DNA of 41,068 nt, taken from contig JAAUQO010000025.1 in NCBI GenBank assembly GCA_012032775.1, positions 1 to 41,068 of the forward strand. The letters run 5' to 3'. This DNA is from Oscillochloris sp. (GTDB lineage Bacteria > Chloroflexota > Chloroflexia > Chloroflexales > Chloroflexaceae). Below the pieces are notes generated by a model. It ran no database searches. It had not been told where the DNA came from and was given only the letters and a program-made list of their open reading frames with translations. Shown in pieces: positions 1 through 7,729 of the stretch (position 1 is the first letter of the stretch; each line of letters begins with the position of its first letter). The translations under genes and the position numbers were made by a program.

Positions 1-273
1 CAGTTCGGGGTTGAGCCTGATGGTTGCGCCGCCATCGAGCGGCACGCTAAAAAGCTCATTTGTCGCGGCGTTATCCTGATTCGCGATATAGACGACGTGG
101 GTGTTGCCGGGCGCAACGGCGTACTGTCCGACAGTGCCGCCGGTTGCCAGGGTGGTATTGAGCTTGCGGACTGCGGCTGCGACCGGTTGTGGCGGGATCG
201 ACGCTACCAGGAGCGCGAGAATCGCGGCGAGAAGCGGCCCATACAACGGCCTCAACCTATGCCGTCTGCGCAT
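1..273 (-). CDS. Secreted beta-propeller-like (TolB/PD40-type) protein, N-terminal fragment
   Basis: Only the first 91 codons are inside the window; the gene continues past base 1. The ATG (complement 271-273) follows AAAGGA at a 6-base spacing. The protein begins with arginines, a hydrophobic stretch at about residues 13-27 and an Ala-rich end (VAAA), a typical signal peptide. Mature sequence follows with phrases such as VVYIANQD and ELFSVPLDGG, which resemble the blades of TolB/PD40 beta-propeller repeats. I infer an exported propeller protein of unknown ligand. The family assignment rests on two short repeat-like phrases, so it is moderate; that it is a real exported protein is better supported. 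Confidence 0.7.
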   Translation of the reverse strand, partial: MRRRHRLRPLYGPLLAAILALLVASIPPQPVAAAVRKLNTTLATGGTVGQYAVAPGNTHVVYIANQDNAATNELFSVPLDGGATIRLNPEL

Positions 274-446
274 ACCGAATCCTTTCCCAAATCAGAAAAC
301 CGCAAAACCAGGTGGAATGGGTTCTGGGGAGGCGATCCGGAGAGGGAAGGGTGGATTGGAGTTGCCCCGGTTGTAGGATCGAACGCACGGCAAGCGCAGT
401 TTGAGGTTAAGAGTCGATGACCGGTTCGACAGGGCTACGTCTCTGT

Positions 447-483
447 TGCTGTGGTTTGGCGACAAAGCCGTCAAACCACAGCA
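447..483. terminator. Stem-loop downstream of the SIMPL gene
   Basis: A 15-base arm (447-461) pairs with 469-483 with one mismatch and a 7-base loop. It lies 13 bases past the stop of the SIMPL gene, where a transcript end would be expected. No T-run follows on the minus strand, so this may be a processing or factor-dependent end rather than an intrinsic terminator. Confidence 0.5.
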
Positions 484-495
484 AAGGAATCTGTC

Positions 496-1242
496 CTAAC
501 GCAGTTCGTACGTCACTTGTACCTGCACCGTGAAGTTCTGCTCGCCGGCCTGCACCGGCACCGCCGCCGATTCGGCGCGATCGGCCATCATCGCCGGCAT
601 CGGCACCACCGGCCCGGAGCCGACATTCTCGCTGATCACGAGCACCTGGCCGACATTGGCGCTGCTGGCCTGGGCGAACTGTGTTGCCCGGGCCAACGCG
701 TCCTCGATCGCCTCCTGGCGGGCCTCGGCCAGCACGGCGCTGGTGTCGCTCACACCAAAGTTAATGCCATAAACCCGATTGGCGCCGGCCTGCACCACCT
801 GATCCAGCAATGCACCGGCCTGCTGCAGATCGCGGATGATTACACTGACCGTGTTGCTGACGCTGTAGCCGGTGATCTGGCGGCCATCGTTGTCGTAATT
901 CGGGTAAATGTTAAAGCCGCTGGTCTGAATGTCGCGCTCCGCAATGCCGAGCGCCGTGAGCTGATCGATAATCGCCTGCGCCTGGGTATTGTTCTCGGCC
1001 AGCGCCTCCTGGGTGGTTGCGGCCTGGGTCTCAACCCCGATCTGGACCGTCGCCATATCCGGCGCAATCCGGCTTTCGCCCCGGCCGACCACCGTAATCT
1101 GGCGCATCCCGACAATGCCGTTGTCCTGGGCCTGAGCCTGGCCGGGGCCGAACAATGTTGTTGCCGCAAGCCCGCCGATCGCCAGTACCGCTACCAACAA
1201 CGCGCCGGCAAGAATCGCCGTCAGTGTTGTGTTGCTATTCAT
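496..1242 (-). CDS. SIMPL domain-containing (DUF541) secreted protein
   Basis: A 248-residue protein with an N-terminal hydrophobic segment (about residues 8-29) ending in an AQAQ-like signal peptidase site, so exported or membrane-tethered. The rest matches the SIMPL/DUF541 family. Visible signatures are ITVVGRGESRIAPDMATVQIG near the mature N-terminus, the AQAIIDQLTALGI helix, the GYSVSNTVSVIIRD strand and the QEAIEDALARATQFA helix. Family members (E. coli YggE, signalosome-interacting SIMPL) are linked to stress tolerance, but no reaction is established. The ATG has AAGGA 7 bases upstream. The gene stands alone, with a stem-loop after its stop. Confidence 0.9.
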   Translation of the reverse strand: MNSNTTLTAILAGALLVAVLAIGGLAATTLFGPGQAQAQDNGIVGMRQITVVGRGESRIAPDMATVQIGVETQAATTQEALAENNTQAQAIIDQLTALGIAERDIQTSGFNIYPNYDNDGRQITGYSVSNTVSVIIRDLQQAGALLDQVVQAGANRVYGINFGVSDTSAVLAEARQEAIEDALARATQFAQASSANVGQVLVISENVGSGPVVPMPAMMADRAESAAVPVQAGEQNFTVQVQVTYELR

Positions 1243-1327
1243 CGTAACGTCCTTCCTGTAAGCGGGCCGCCGGCCCGCGGATCATCTGTACACCCTGTTA
1301 ACGCCTGCGCTGTGCCAAATGTTCCAT

Positions 1328-1373
1328 AAAAAATGCGGGTGGATTTCGCGGCAACGCCGCCAAACCCACCCGC
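1328..1373 (-). terminator. Intrinsic terminator of the P5C dehydrogenase gene
   Basis: The 12-base arms 1335-1346 and 1362-1373 pair with one mismatch, and inner GCGGC/GCCGC extends the stem. On the minus strand the hairpin is followed at once by six T (A-run at 1328-1333). It lies about 30 bases past the dehydrogenase stop: a textbook rho-independent terminator. Confidence 0.88.
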
Positions 1374-1402
1374 TTATACCAGGATTGCGCCAGGCGCAAT
1401 TC

Positions 1403-2962
1403 TTACAGCTTCTCGGCGATCGCTTTGGCCTGCGTGAACAGGTGCAGATAATCGGCGCCGCCGGCCTTGCTGTCGGTGCCCGACATGTTGAAGCCGCCGA
1501 ACGGGTGAATGCCGACCAGGGCGCCGGTACATTTGCGGTTCAAGTACAGGTTCCCAACATGGAACTCGTCGCGCGCGCGCTCCAATCGCTCGATATTGTG
1601 CGAGAAGAGCGCACCGGTCAGGCCGTATTCGGTGTCGTTGGCGATCTCCAGCCCATGGTCGAAATCGCGCGCCTTGATCACCGACAACACCGGCCCAAAA
1701 ATCTCCTCCTGGGCGATCCGCGCCTTGGGATCGACATCGGCGAAGATCGTGGGATTGATGTAGAAACCGCCGTCTTCGATCAACTGATGGTCGATCACCT
1801 CGCCGCCGGCCACCAGCCGCCCCTCTTCCTGGCCGATCTCGATATACTCGCTGATCCCGTCGAATGCCCGCCGGTCGATCACTGCGCCGACATTCGTCTC
1901 CGGTTGGGCCGGGTTCCCGAGGCGCAGTTGCTTGGTGCGCTCGATCACCCGCTGCAACACGGCGTCGTACACACTCTCGACGATGATCGCCCGCGAACAG
2001 GCCGAGCACTTCTGGCCCTGGAAGCCGAATGATCCGGCCACAATCCCGTCGGCTGCCGCATCCAGGTCGGCCGTCTCATCCACAACCGTCGCATCCTTAC
2101 CGCCCATCTCCAGGATCGTGCGCTTGAGCCAGTTCTGGCCTTGTTGGCGCACTGCGGCCCGGTTCATCACCCGCAAGCCAACCGCCTTGCTGCCGGTGAA
2201 GCCGATAAAGCGCACCGCCGGGTGATCGACCAGGAAATCGCCCAGCACGGCGTCATCGCCCGTTAGCAGATTCACCACGCCGGGCGGCAGACCGGCCTCT
2301 TCCAGAATATTCACCAGCAACGCCGCCATCACCGGCGCCCGCGGCGAGGGTTTGAGCACCACCGTATTGCCCACCACCATCGGTGCTACGGTGAGCGTAG
2401 TTGCAATCGCGAGCGGGAAGTTCCAGGGTGGGATGGCCAGGCCCGGGCCGAGCGGGATGTAGCGCAACTGGTTGTATTCGCCGGGGTTGGGTACCAGCGG
2501 CTGGCTTGTGCTTTGCAAGCGCAGCGCGTGGCGGGCGTACCACTCACAAAAATCGATCGCCTCAGCTACATCGGCGTCGGCCTCGCCCCAGGTCTTGCTC
2601 ACCTCGTAGACCATCCAGGCGGCCAGTTCCTCTTTGCGCCGGCGCATAATCGCCGCTGCCCGCTGCAACACCAGCGCCCGCGCCTCGACCGGCGTGCGGC
2701 TCCAGGTCGGGAAGGCCGCTTCGGCGGCCCGCAACGCATGGTGGGCATGTTCCTGACCGGCCTTGCCGACATAGCCGACCACCTTTTTCGGATCGGCGGG
2801 GTTGATCGAGGCAAGTTTCTCGGCAGTCACAATATGTTCGCCGCCGATCACCAACGGGTACGTCGCCCCGAACTGGCCCGACACCGTGCGTAAGGCGCGT
2901 TGCATTGCGGCGCGGCGCTCGCTAAAATCGCCGAACGGCTCATTACGAAATTCGGGTAACAT
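1403..2962 (-). CDS. pruA: L-glutamate gamma-semialdehyde (1-pyrroline-5-carboxylate) dehydrogenase
   Basis: Oxidises glutamate-5-semialdehyde/P5C to glutamate with NAD+, the second step of proline and arginine catabolism, in the cytosol. The 519-residue length and sequence fit the stand-alone P5CDH (RocA/PruA-1) type rather than the PutA fusion. Visible motifs are PWNFPLAIA and VLKPSP in the cofactor domain, LEMGGKDATVV with the general-base Glu, and GQKCSACSR with the nucleophile at about Cys319. A late GTDSKAGGADYL motif is also present. The open frame reaches a GTG at 2980, but AAGGGAG lies inside that extension and is well placed for the paired ATGs at 2965/2962; I chose 2962. The DUF1232 gene ends about 30 bases upstream, suggesting co-transcription. 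Confidence 0.93.
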   Translation of the reverse strand: MLPEFRNEPFGDFSERRAAMQRALRTVSGQFGATYPLVIGGEHIVTAEKLASINPADPKKVVGYVGKAGQEHAHHALRAAEAAFPTWSRTPVEARALVLQRAAAIMRRRKEELAAWMVYEVSKTWGEADADVAEAIDFCEWYARHALRLQSTSQPLVPNPGEYNQLRYIPLGPGLAIPPWNFPLAIATTLTVAPMVVGNTVVLKPSPRAPVMAALLVNILEEAGLPPGVVNLLTGDDAVLGDFLVDHPAVRFIGFTGSKAVGLRVMNRAAVRQQGQNWLKRTILEMGGKDATVVDETADLDAAADGIVAGSFGFQGQKCSACSRAIIVESVYDAVLQRVIERTKQLRLGNPAQPETNVGAVIDRRAFDGISEYIEIGQEEGRLVAGGEVIDHQLIEDGGFYINPTIFADVDPKARIAQEEIFGPVLSVIKARDFDHGLEIANDTEYGLTGALFSHNIERLERARDEFHVGNLYLNRKCTGALVGIHPFGGFNMSGTDSKAGGADYLHLFTQAKAIAEKL

Positions 2963-2994
2963 CATCGTCTCCCTTCGCACAAACTACATCTCAA

Positions 2995-3390
2995 TCAAGG
3001 CTCTTGTAAGGGATATTGTAACAGATGCCGCAGCCAGAACAGGCCGAGCAGTGCCGCCGTAATCCATAATCCGATTACCAGAACCGCCCCGATCATGCTC
3101 GGCGGCCGGCGTTCCAATGTCGCCGCCTGCGCGCGACATTCGTTCAGTATGTCGGCTGGCAGCAGCCGCAACAACAGCACGATCCCCAACGGCACCAGCA
3201 GCAGATCGTCCAGGTAACCCAACAGCGGCACAACATCCGGGATCAGGTCGATCGGGCTGAGTGCATACGCCACCACCAGACCGGCCAGTAACTTCAGCGG
3301 CCAGGGCGTTTGCGGGTGTTTCGCAGCCAACCACAGCGCCGTTACCTCGCGTTTGAGTGCCTGCGTCTGTTTGCGTAATTCAGCCGGCAT
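2995..3390 (-). CDS. DUF1232 (YkvA-like) small membrane protein
   Basis: A 131-residue protein with the DUF1232 signature LSPIDLIPDVVPLLGYLDDL at about residues 44-63, flanked by hydrophobic segments (residues 30-46, 65-80) and a C-terminal hydrophobic stretch (about 103-122). DUF1232 proteins are widespread, short and of unknown biochemical role. The gene lies directly upstream of the P5C dehydrogenase in the same direction, with a gap of about 30 bases, so the two probably share a transcript. I see no functional link. The start codon has only a weak GTGAG upstream. Confidence 0.85.
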   Translation of the reverse strand: MPAELRKQTQALKREVTALWLAAKHPQTPWPLKLLAGLVVAYALSPIDLIPDVVPLLGYLDDLLLVPLGIVLLLRLLPADILNECRAQAATLERRPPSMIGAVLVIGLWITAALLGLFWLRHLLQYPLQEP

Positions 3391-3488
3391 TACTCACGGC
3401 AACCACAGAACTATGCTATCCTATTTAATACTGTAGATTAAGTTTGCGTTAAGCAGTCGCGGCATCGTGGCGTCAACAAGGGTGTACG

Positions 3489-4100
3489 ATGGAAATTGAA
3501 GCTAAGTATCGCATATCCGAAGCCGATTTGCTACAGATGGCCGGTTTAACCGAGCTTGCCGGCTACACCCTGCGCGCCCGTCCTGCCGCTGAGTTGCAGC
3601 GCAATACCTACTTCGACAGCGCCGACCGTCGCTTAACTGCGGCCCACTACGGCCTGCGGGTTCGTCGGGTCGGCCCCCATGCCAGGGTAACGCTGAAAGG
3701 CCCGGCCGAGGTAAGTGAGCGTGGCGTGCATCAGCGCGCCGAATACGAATTTCCGGGCAGCAGCCCCGATCCCCAGCATTGGCCCAACGAAGAAGCGCGT
3801 GATCTGGCGCTAGCACTGCTGCGCGGCGCCGAGTTGGTGCAACTCTTGACGATCGATACCGAGCGCCTGATCCGCTATGCCGTGCGCGATGGTGTGGATG
3901 TTGCCGAGATCGCCCTGGATCGCGGGATTATTCGGGCCGGCGAACGCACCGAGTTGATCTGTGAACTTGAGATCGAGTTGCTGCCTGCCGGTGAGCCTTC
4001 GGATATTGATACCCTTGCTGCCGCCTTTGCTGAACACGGAACCCTGACGCCCGAAATGCGCTCGAAATTGCAACGTGGCATGGCGCTGCTGGATGGTTAA
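3489..4100 (+). CDS. CYTH domain protein (triphosphate tunnel metalloenzyme)
   Basis: A 203-residue stand-alone CYTH protein. It begins MEIEAKY, giving the ExExK signature at Glu2, Glu4 and Lys6. The TYFDSADRRLTAAHYGLRVRR strand region at about 41-61, LKGPAE, the EYEFPG strand and ICELEIELL at about 158-166 supply the charged residues lining the tunnel. CYTH enzymes act on triphosphates or polyphosphate: thiamine triphosphatase, inorganic tripolyphosphatase or class IV adenylate cyclase. The next gene encodes a CHAD protein, a polyphosphate-binding domain, so tripolyphosphatase activity is the best inference. The exact substrate cannot be read from sequence. The two genes are 26 bases apart, probably one operon. 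Confidence 0.88.
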   Translation: MEIEAKYRISEADLLQMAGLTELAGYTLRARPAAELQRNTYFDSADRRLTAAHYGLRVRRVGPHARVTLKGPAEVSERGVHQRAEYEFPGSSPDPQHWPNEEARDLALALLRGAELVQLLTIDTERLIRYAVRDGVDVAEIALDRGIIRAGERTELICELEIELLPAGEPSDIDTLAAAFAEHGTLTPEMRSKLQRGMALLDG

Positions 4101-4126
4101 TGTTGGTACTGTAGGAGTGAAAAGCA

Positions 4127-5628
4127 ATGCAAGTCCTCGATCTTCTGGAAACCTATCAGGTCGATCAAGCCCATGCCCGTAGCGTTGCCGATCACGCGCT
4201 GGCCTTGTTCGATGGTGTCGCCGCGCGTTACGATTTGCCCGCCGATGCCCGGCGTATGGTGGAGTTAAGTGCCCTGCTGCACAATGTCGGCCTTACCACC
4301 GACCCGCCGGACCATCATCTGGTTGGCCGTGATATTGTGCTGCGCCACGGCTACGATGATCTGCCCGCCGCGCAGCAGGCAATGCTGGCATGTACCGTGG
4401 CGTTCCACCGCAAGAAAGTACGCCCGCATCAGGAGCCGGCGTTTCTTAGTCTGACGAAGAAGCAGCGCAAGCTGGCGCTCAAACTCGCGGCGATTGTCCG
4501 TGTTGCCGATGGTCTGGATTATTCCCAGAGCGGGACAACCAGTGTGCTGGCGGTGGAGCCGTGCGATCACGGCTTTTGCCTGAAGCTGAATGGCCCGCAT
4601 GCCGCCAATGACGGTGATCGGGCGGTAGAAAAGGCCGATCTTTGGCAGAAAGTCTTCGGCGAACCGTTAACTGCTGCGGCTTCGGAGGGTAATGGCGAAG
4701 CGCCGCCACGCTTAGACGACGACGAACCCGATGTGCTGCTGGCGCCCTGGTATGCCGCCGGCGACACGCCGCTGGCCGAATTGGGCCGGGTATTGTTGCG
4801 GCGCCATTTCCGTGATCTGATGGCGGCGGCCCGCAAAGTTGGCGCCAACCGCTCGATCAAGCCGATCCACGATCTGCGTGTAGCGACGCGGCGTTTGCGG
4901 GCTGCCATGGCGCTGCTGGAGCCGGTTGCCCCGCCTGCGGCCCGCAAAGCCCGCAAGGCCCTTAAGGGTGTTGCCAATCAGGCCGGCGCGTACGCGATCT
5001 TGATGTGTTGCTGGATGATCTGAATAAGCGCGTCGAACGCGAGGAGTTAACCAACGATGCCGGGCTTGAGGCATTGCAGGGTAAGTTGCAGGCGGCGCGC
5101 ACGAAACTGCATGCCCAACTGTGCGAGACGCTGGAAGACGACGATTTTCAGGCGTTTGCCGCTGATTTCGCCGCGTTGATGAACGACGGCGCAGGCTGGA
5201 AGAATGATCTGCGGGTGCGCGATCTGGCCGGCAGCACGATCTGGAAGCGCTATGAGGAGCTACGGTTCTTCGATCGGGACGGACTGCCCGCCGTGGAAGC
5301 CGAACTGCACCTGATGCGGATCGCCGGCAAACGCTTGCGCTACAGCCTTGAACTCTTCGCCGACACCTTTGGCGAACGGGTTGAGCACGTCGTCAACCCG
5401 CTGATCGCCTTTCAGGATCATGTCGGCGTTTTGCAGGATGTGGTTGTCGCGACCGAACTCCTCGCGCGCTACACCGACAGCGGCGAATCCCGTAGCGCAG
5501 CCGATGCCTATCTTGCCGTGCGCGCCGAGCAGGTTGCAAAACTGCGGGCCGAACTTCCCGCCCGCTGGGATAAAGTCGGCAACGGCACGTTTCGCCGCAA
5601 CCTGATGGGCCTGATCGTGAAACTGTAA
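4127..5628 (+). pseudogene. HD-like (Ppx/GppA C-terminal type) - CHAD fusion protein, frameshifted
   Basis: Two overlapping frames form one protein. The upstream frame (4127-5023) has an HD-type helical domain at about residues 1-155, similar to the C-terminal domain of Ppx/GppA phosphatases, then HDLRVATRRLRAAM, the start of a CHAD domain. The downstream frame resumes at RDLDVLLDDLNKRV and continues to 5628 with the CHAD helices and KRLRYSLELFAD. One base is missing near 4990: restoring a G gives GAVRDLDVLLDDL, a standard CHAD sequence, and a 500-residue protein. The HD-like motif reads LLHNVGL, so Asn replaces the metal-binding Asp. CHAD binds polyphosphate. The frameshift is either a sequence error or a recent inactivation, because both halves look otherwise intact. 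Confidence 0.85.
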
Positions 5629-5692
5629 CGGCGCCCGGCATGGATCCGGGCGAAGCATCTCGTTGCAGGAGATGCTTCGCCCGGACCGCTCG

Positions 5693-7627
5693 TTATTCCT
5701 CCAACGTCGAGATGTCGCCTTCGGGCTGGCCGAGGGCGCGGGCCTTGAGTACGCGCCGCATAATCTTGCCCGAGCGAGTCTTCGGCAGCGACAGCGTAAA
5801 GGTGATCGAGTCGGGCCGTGCGATCGGACCAAGCTCATGGCCAACATGGGCGCGCAGCTTCTCCTCCAGTTCGTGGCTGCCCTCGAAGCCGGATCGCAGC
5901 ATCACAAAGGCGTGAATCGCATTGCCCTTCACCTCGTGCGGCAGGCCGATCGCCGCAGCCTCGGCAACTGCCGGGTGGCTCACCAGGGCGCTCTCGACCT
6001 CGGCGGTACCCAGGCGATAGCCCGAAACTTTGATCACATCGTCGAGCCGGCCGATCACCCAGATATAACCGTCCTCGTCCTTGCGGGCGCTGTCGCCGGC
6101 GGCATACATGTCCGGCAGCCGCGCCCAATAAGTGTCCACATAGCGCTGCGGATCGTTCAACACCGTCCGCATCATGCCCGGCCATGGCCGCTTGATCACC
6201 AGCAACCCATCCTCATTCGGCTCACAGGGCGTCCCATCTTCGTGGACGACATCAACCTCGATCCCCAGGAAGGCCTTGGTGGCCGAGCCGGGTTTCAGCG
6301 GCATCACCGGCGTAGGTGTGATCATAAAGTGGCCGGTCTCGGTCTGCCACCAGGTGTCCATAATCGGGCAGCGCTCGCCGCCGATCACCTGATAGAACCA
6401 CCTCCAGGCCTCGGGATTGATCGGCTCGCCGACCGAGCCGAGCAACCGCAGGCTGCTCATATCGTGGCGCGAGGGCCACAGTTCACCGAAACGCATCAGG
6501 CCGCGGATAGCGGTCGGCGCCGTGTAAAGCACCGTCACCCCGGTGCGGGCCACAATCTGCCACCAGCGGTCGGGGTAGGGATAGTTCGGCGCACCCTCGT
6601 ACATAATCGAGGTGGCGCCGAGGATCAGCGGCGCATACACAATAAACGAGTGACCGGTGATCCAACCCGGATCGGCGGCGCACCAGTAGCGGTCCTCGTC
6701 TTTAACATCAAAGACATATTTCAACGTTGTGCTGGTGCCGACCTGATAACCGCCGTGGGTATGCACCACGCCTTTCGGCTTTCCGGTGGTGCCCGAGGTG
6801 TAGAGGATAAACAGCATATCCTCGGCGTCCATCTCCTCGGTCGGGCAAGAGCTGTTGGCGATCGGCAGGTTCAGCAGATCGTGCATCCACAGATCGCGGC
6901 CCTGCACCATTTCCACCGCATTGCCGGCCCGCTTGAACACCAGGCATGTTTGCACGGTTGGGGTGCGGGCCAGTGCCTCATCCACGATCTTCTTCAGCTC
7001 AATGACTTTATTGCGCATAAAGCCGCCGTCGGCGGTGATCAGCACCTTGCTCTTCGCATCGGCCAGACGATCGGCCAGCGCCGCTTCGGAGAAACCGCCA
7101 TAGACCACCGAGTGGGCGGCGCCGATCTTGGCACAGGCCAGCATGCTGAACATCAACTCGGGGATGCGGGGCATGTAGATCGTGACGACATCGCCCTTCT
7201 TCACACCCATGCTCTTCAGCACATTCGCGATCTTGCTCACTTCAATATTGAGTGAGAAATAGCTGTACGACCGCTGCTCGCCGTCCTCGCCCTCCCAGAT
7301 CAGCGCCAGCTTATTTTTTCGCCAGGTCTTCAGATGGCGATCGATCGCATTGTGGACGATATTGGTCTTTGCGCCGGTGAACCACTTGAAGAACGGCTTG
7401 TTGCTGTCGTCGAGTACCTTGTCCCACGGCTGATACCACTCCAACTCGTTCGCCATGTCGGACCAGAACGCTTCGTTGTTCTCCAACGACCAGCGATGCA
7501 ACTCGTCGTAGCTGCTTAAGCCCTTCTGGCGCATGTAGGCCGTGACATTCGCCTGTTCAACGATCTCAGCACTCGGCTGATAAATATCGCTGGTATTCGG
7601 CGCGGCCACATCCGGGGCGTTCGTCAT
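5693..7627 (-). CDS. acsA: Acetate-CoA ligase (acetyl-CoA synthetase), AMP-forming
   Basis: Activates acetate to acetyl-CoA via acetyl-AMP. This is a 644-residue ANL-superfamily enzyme of the usual Acs length. The nucleotide-binding loop YTSGTTGKPKG starts at about residue 276. The A5-type motif IMDTWWQTETG, the hinge IGRLDDVIKVSGYRLGTAE and the C-terminal LPKTRSGKIMRR with the catalytic, acetylatable Lys near 619 are all present. The open frame extends nine codons upstream, but AAGGAGG sits inside that extension 6-7 bases before the ATG at 7625-7627, which fixes the start. It follows the related propionate ligase gene in the same direction with a gap of about 100 bases. Confidence 0.95.
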   Translation of the reverse strand: MTNAPDVAAPNTSDIYQPSAEIVEQANVTAYMRQKGLSSYDELHRWSLENNEAFWSDMANELEWYQPWDKVLDDSNKPFFKWFTGAKTNIVHNAIDRHLKTWRKNKLALIWEGEDGEQRSYSYFSLNIEVSKIANVLKSMGVKKGDVVTIYMPRIPELMFSMLACAKIGAAHSVVYGGFSEAALADRLADAKSKVLITADGGFMRNKVIELKKIVDEALARTPTVQTCLVFKRAGNAVEMVQGRDLWMHDLLNLPIANSSCPTEEMDAEDMLFILYTSGTTGKPKGVVHTHGGYQVGTSTTLKYVFDVKDEDRYWCAADPGWITGHSFIVYAPLILGATSIMYEGAPNYPYPDRWWQIVARTGVTVLYTAPTAIRGLMRFGELWPSRHDMSSLRLLGSVGEPINPEAWRWFYQVIGGERCPIMDTWWQTETGHFMITPTPVMPLKPGSATKAFLGIEVDVVHEDGTPCEPNEDGLLVIKRPWPGMMRTVLNDPQRYVDTYWARLPDMYAAGDSARKDEDGYIWVIGRLDDVIKVSGYRLGTAEVESALVSHPAVAEAAAIGLPHEVKGNAIHAFVMLRSGFEGSHELEEKLRAHVGHELGPIARPDSITFTLSLPKTRSGKIMRRVLKARALGQPEGDISTLEE

Positions 7628-7690
7628 AGGGTAACCTCCTTGTTCCACATTCACATCATACGAACCGGGAATGAATCATATGCTCCAGGC

Positions 7691-7721
7691 TGTCGGGCTG
7701 CCCCACCGTTGCAACCCGACA
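7691..7721 (-). terminator. Stem-loop between the two acyl-CoA ligase genes
   Basis: Eleven-base arms 7691-7701 and 7711-7721 pair with one G-U type position around a 9-base loop. It sits just after the propionate ligase stop. No T-run follows on the minus strand, so it may attenuate or stabilise the mRNA between the two ligase genes rather than end transcription. Confidence 0.4.
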
Positions 7722-7729
7722 ACCCACGA

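Noticed and set aside
5663..7255. A 530-codon plus-strand frame opposite the acetate-CoA ligase gene
   Set aside because: His/Arg-rich antisense translation with no family motifs, lying wholly within a certain gene.
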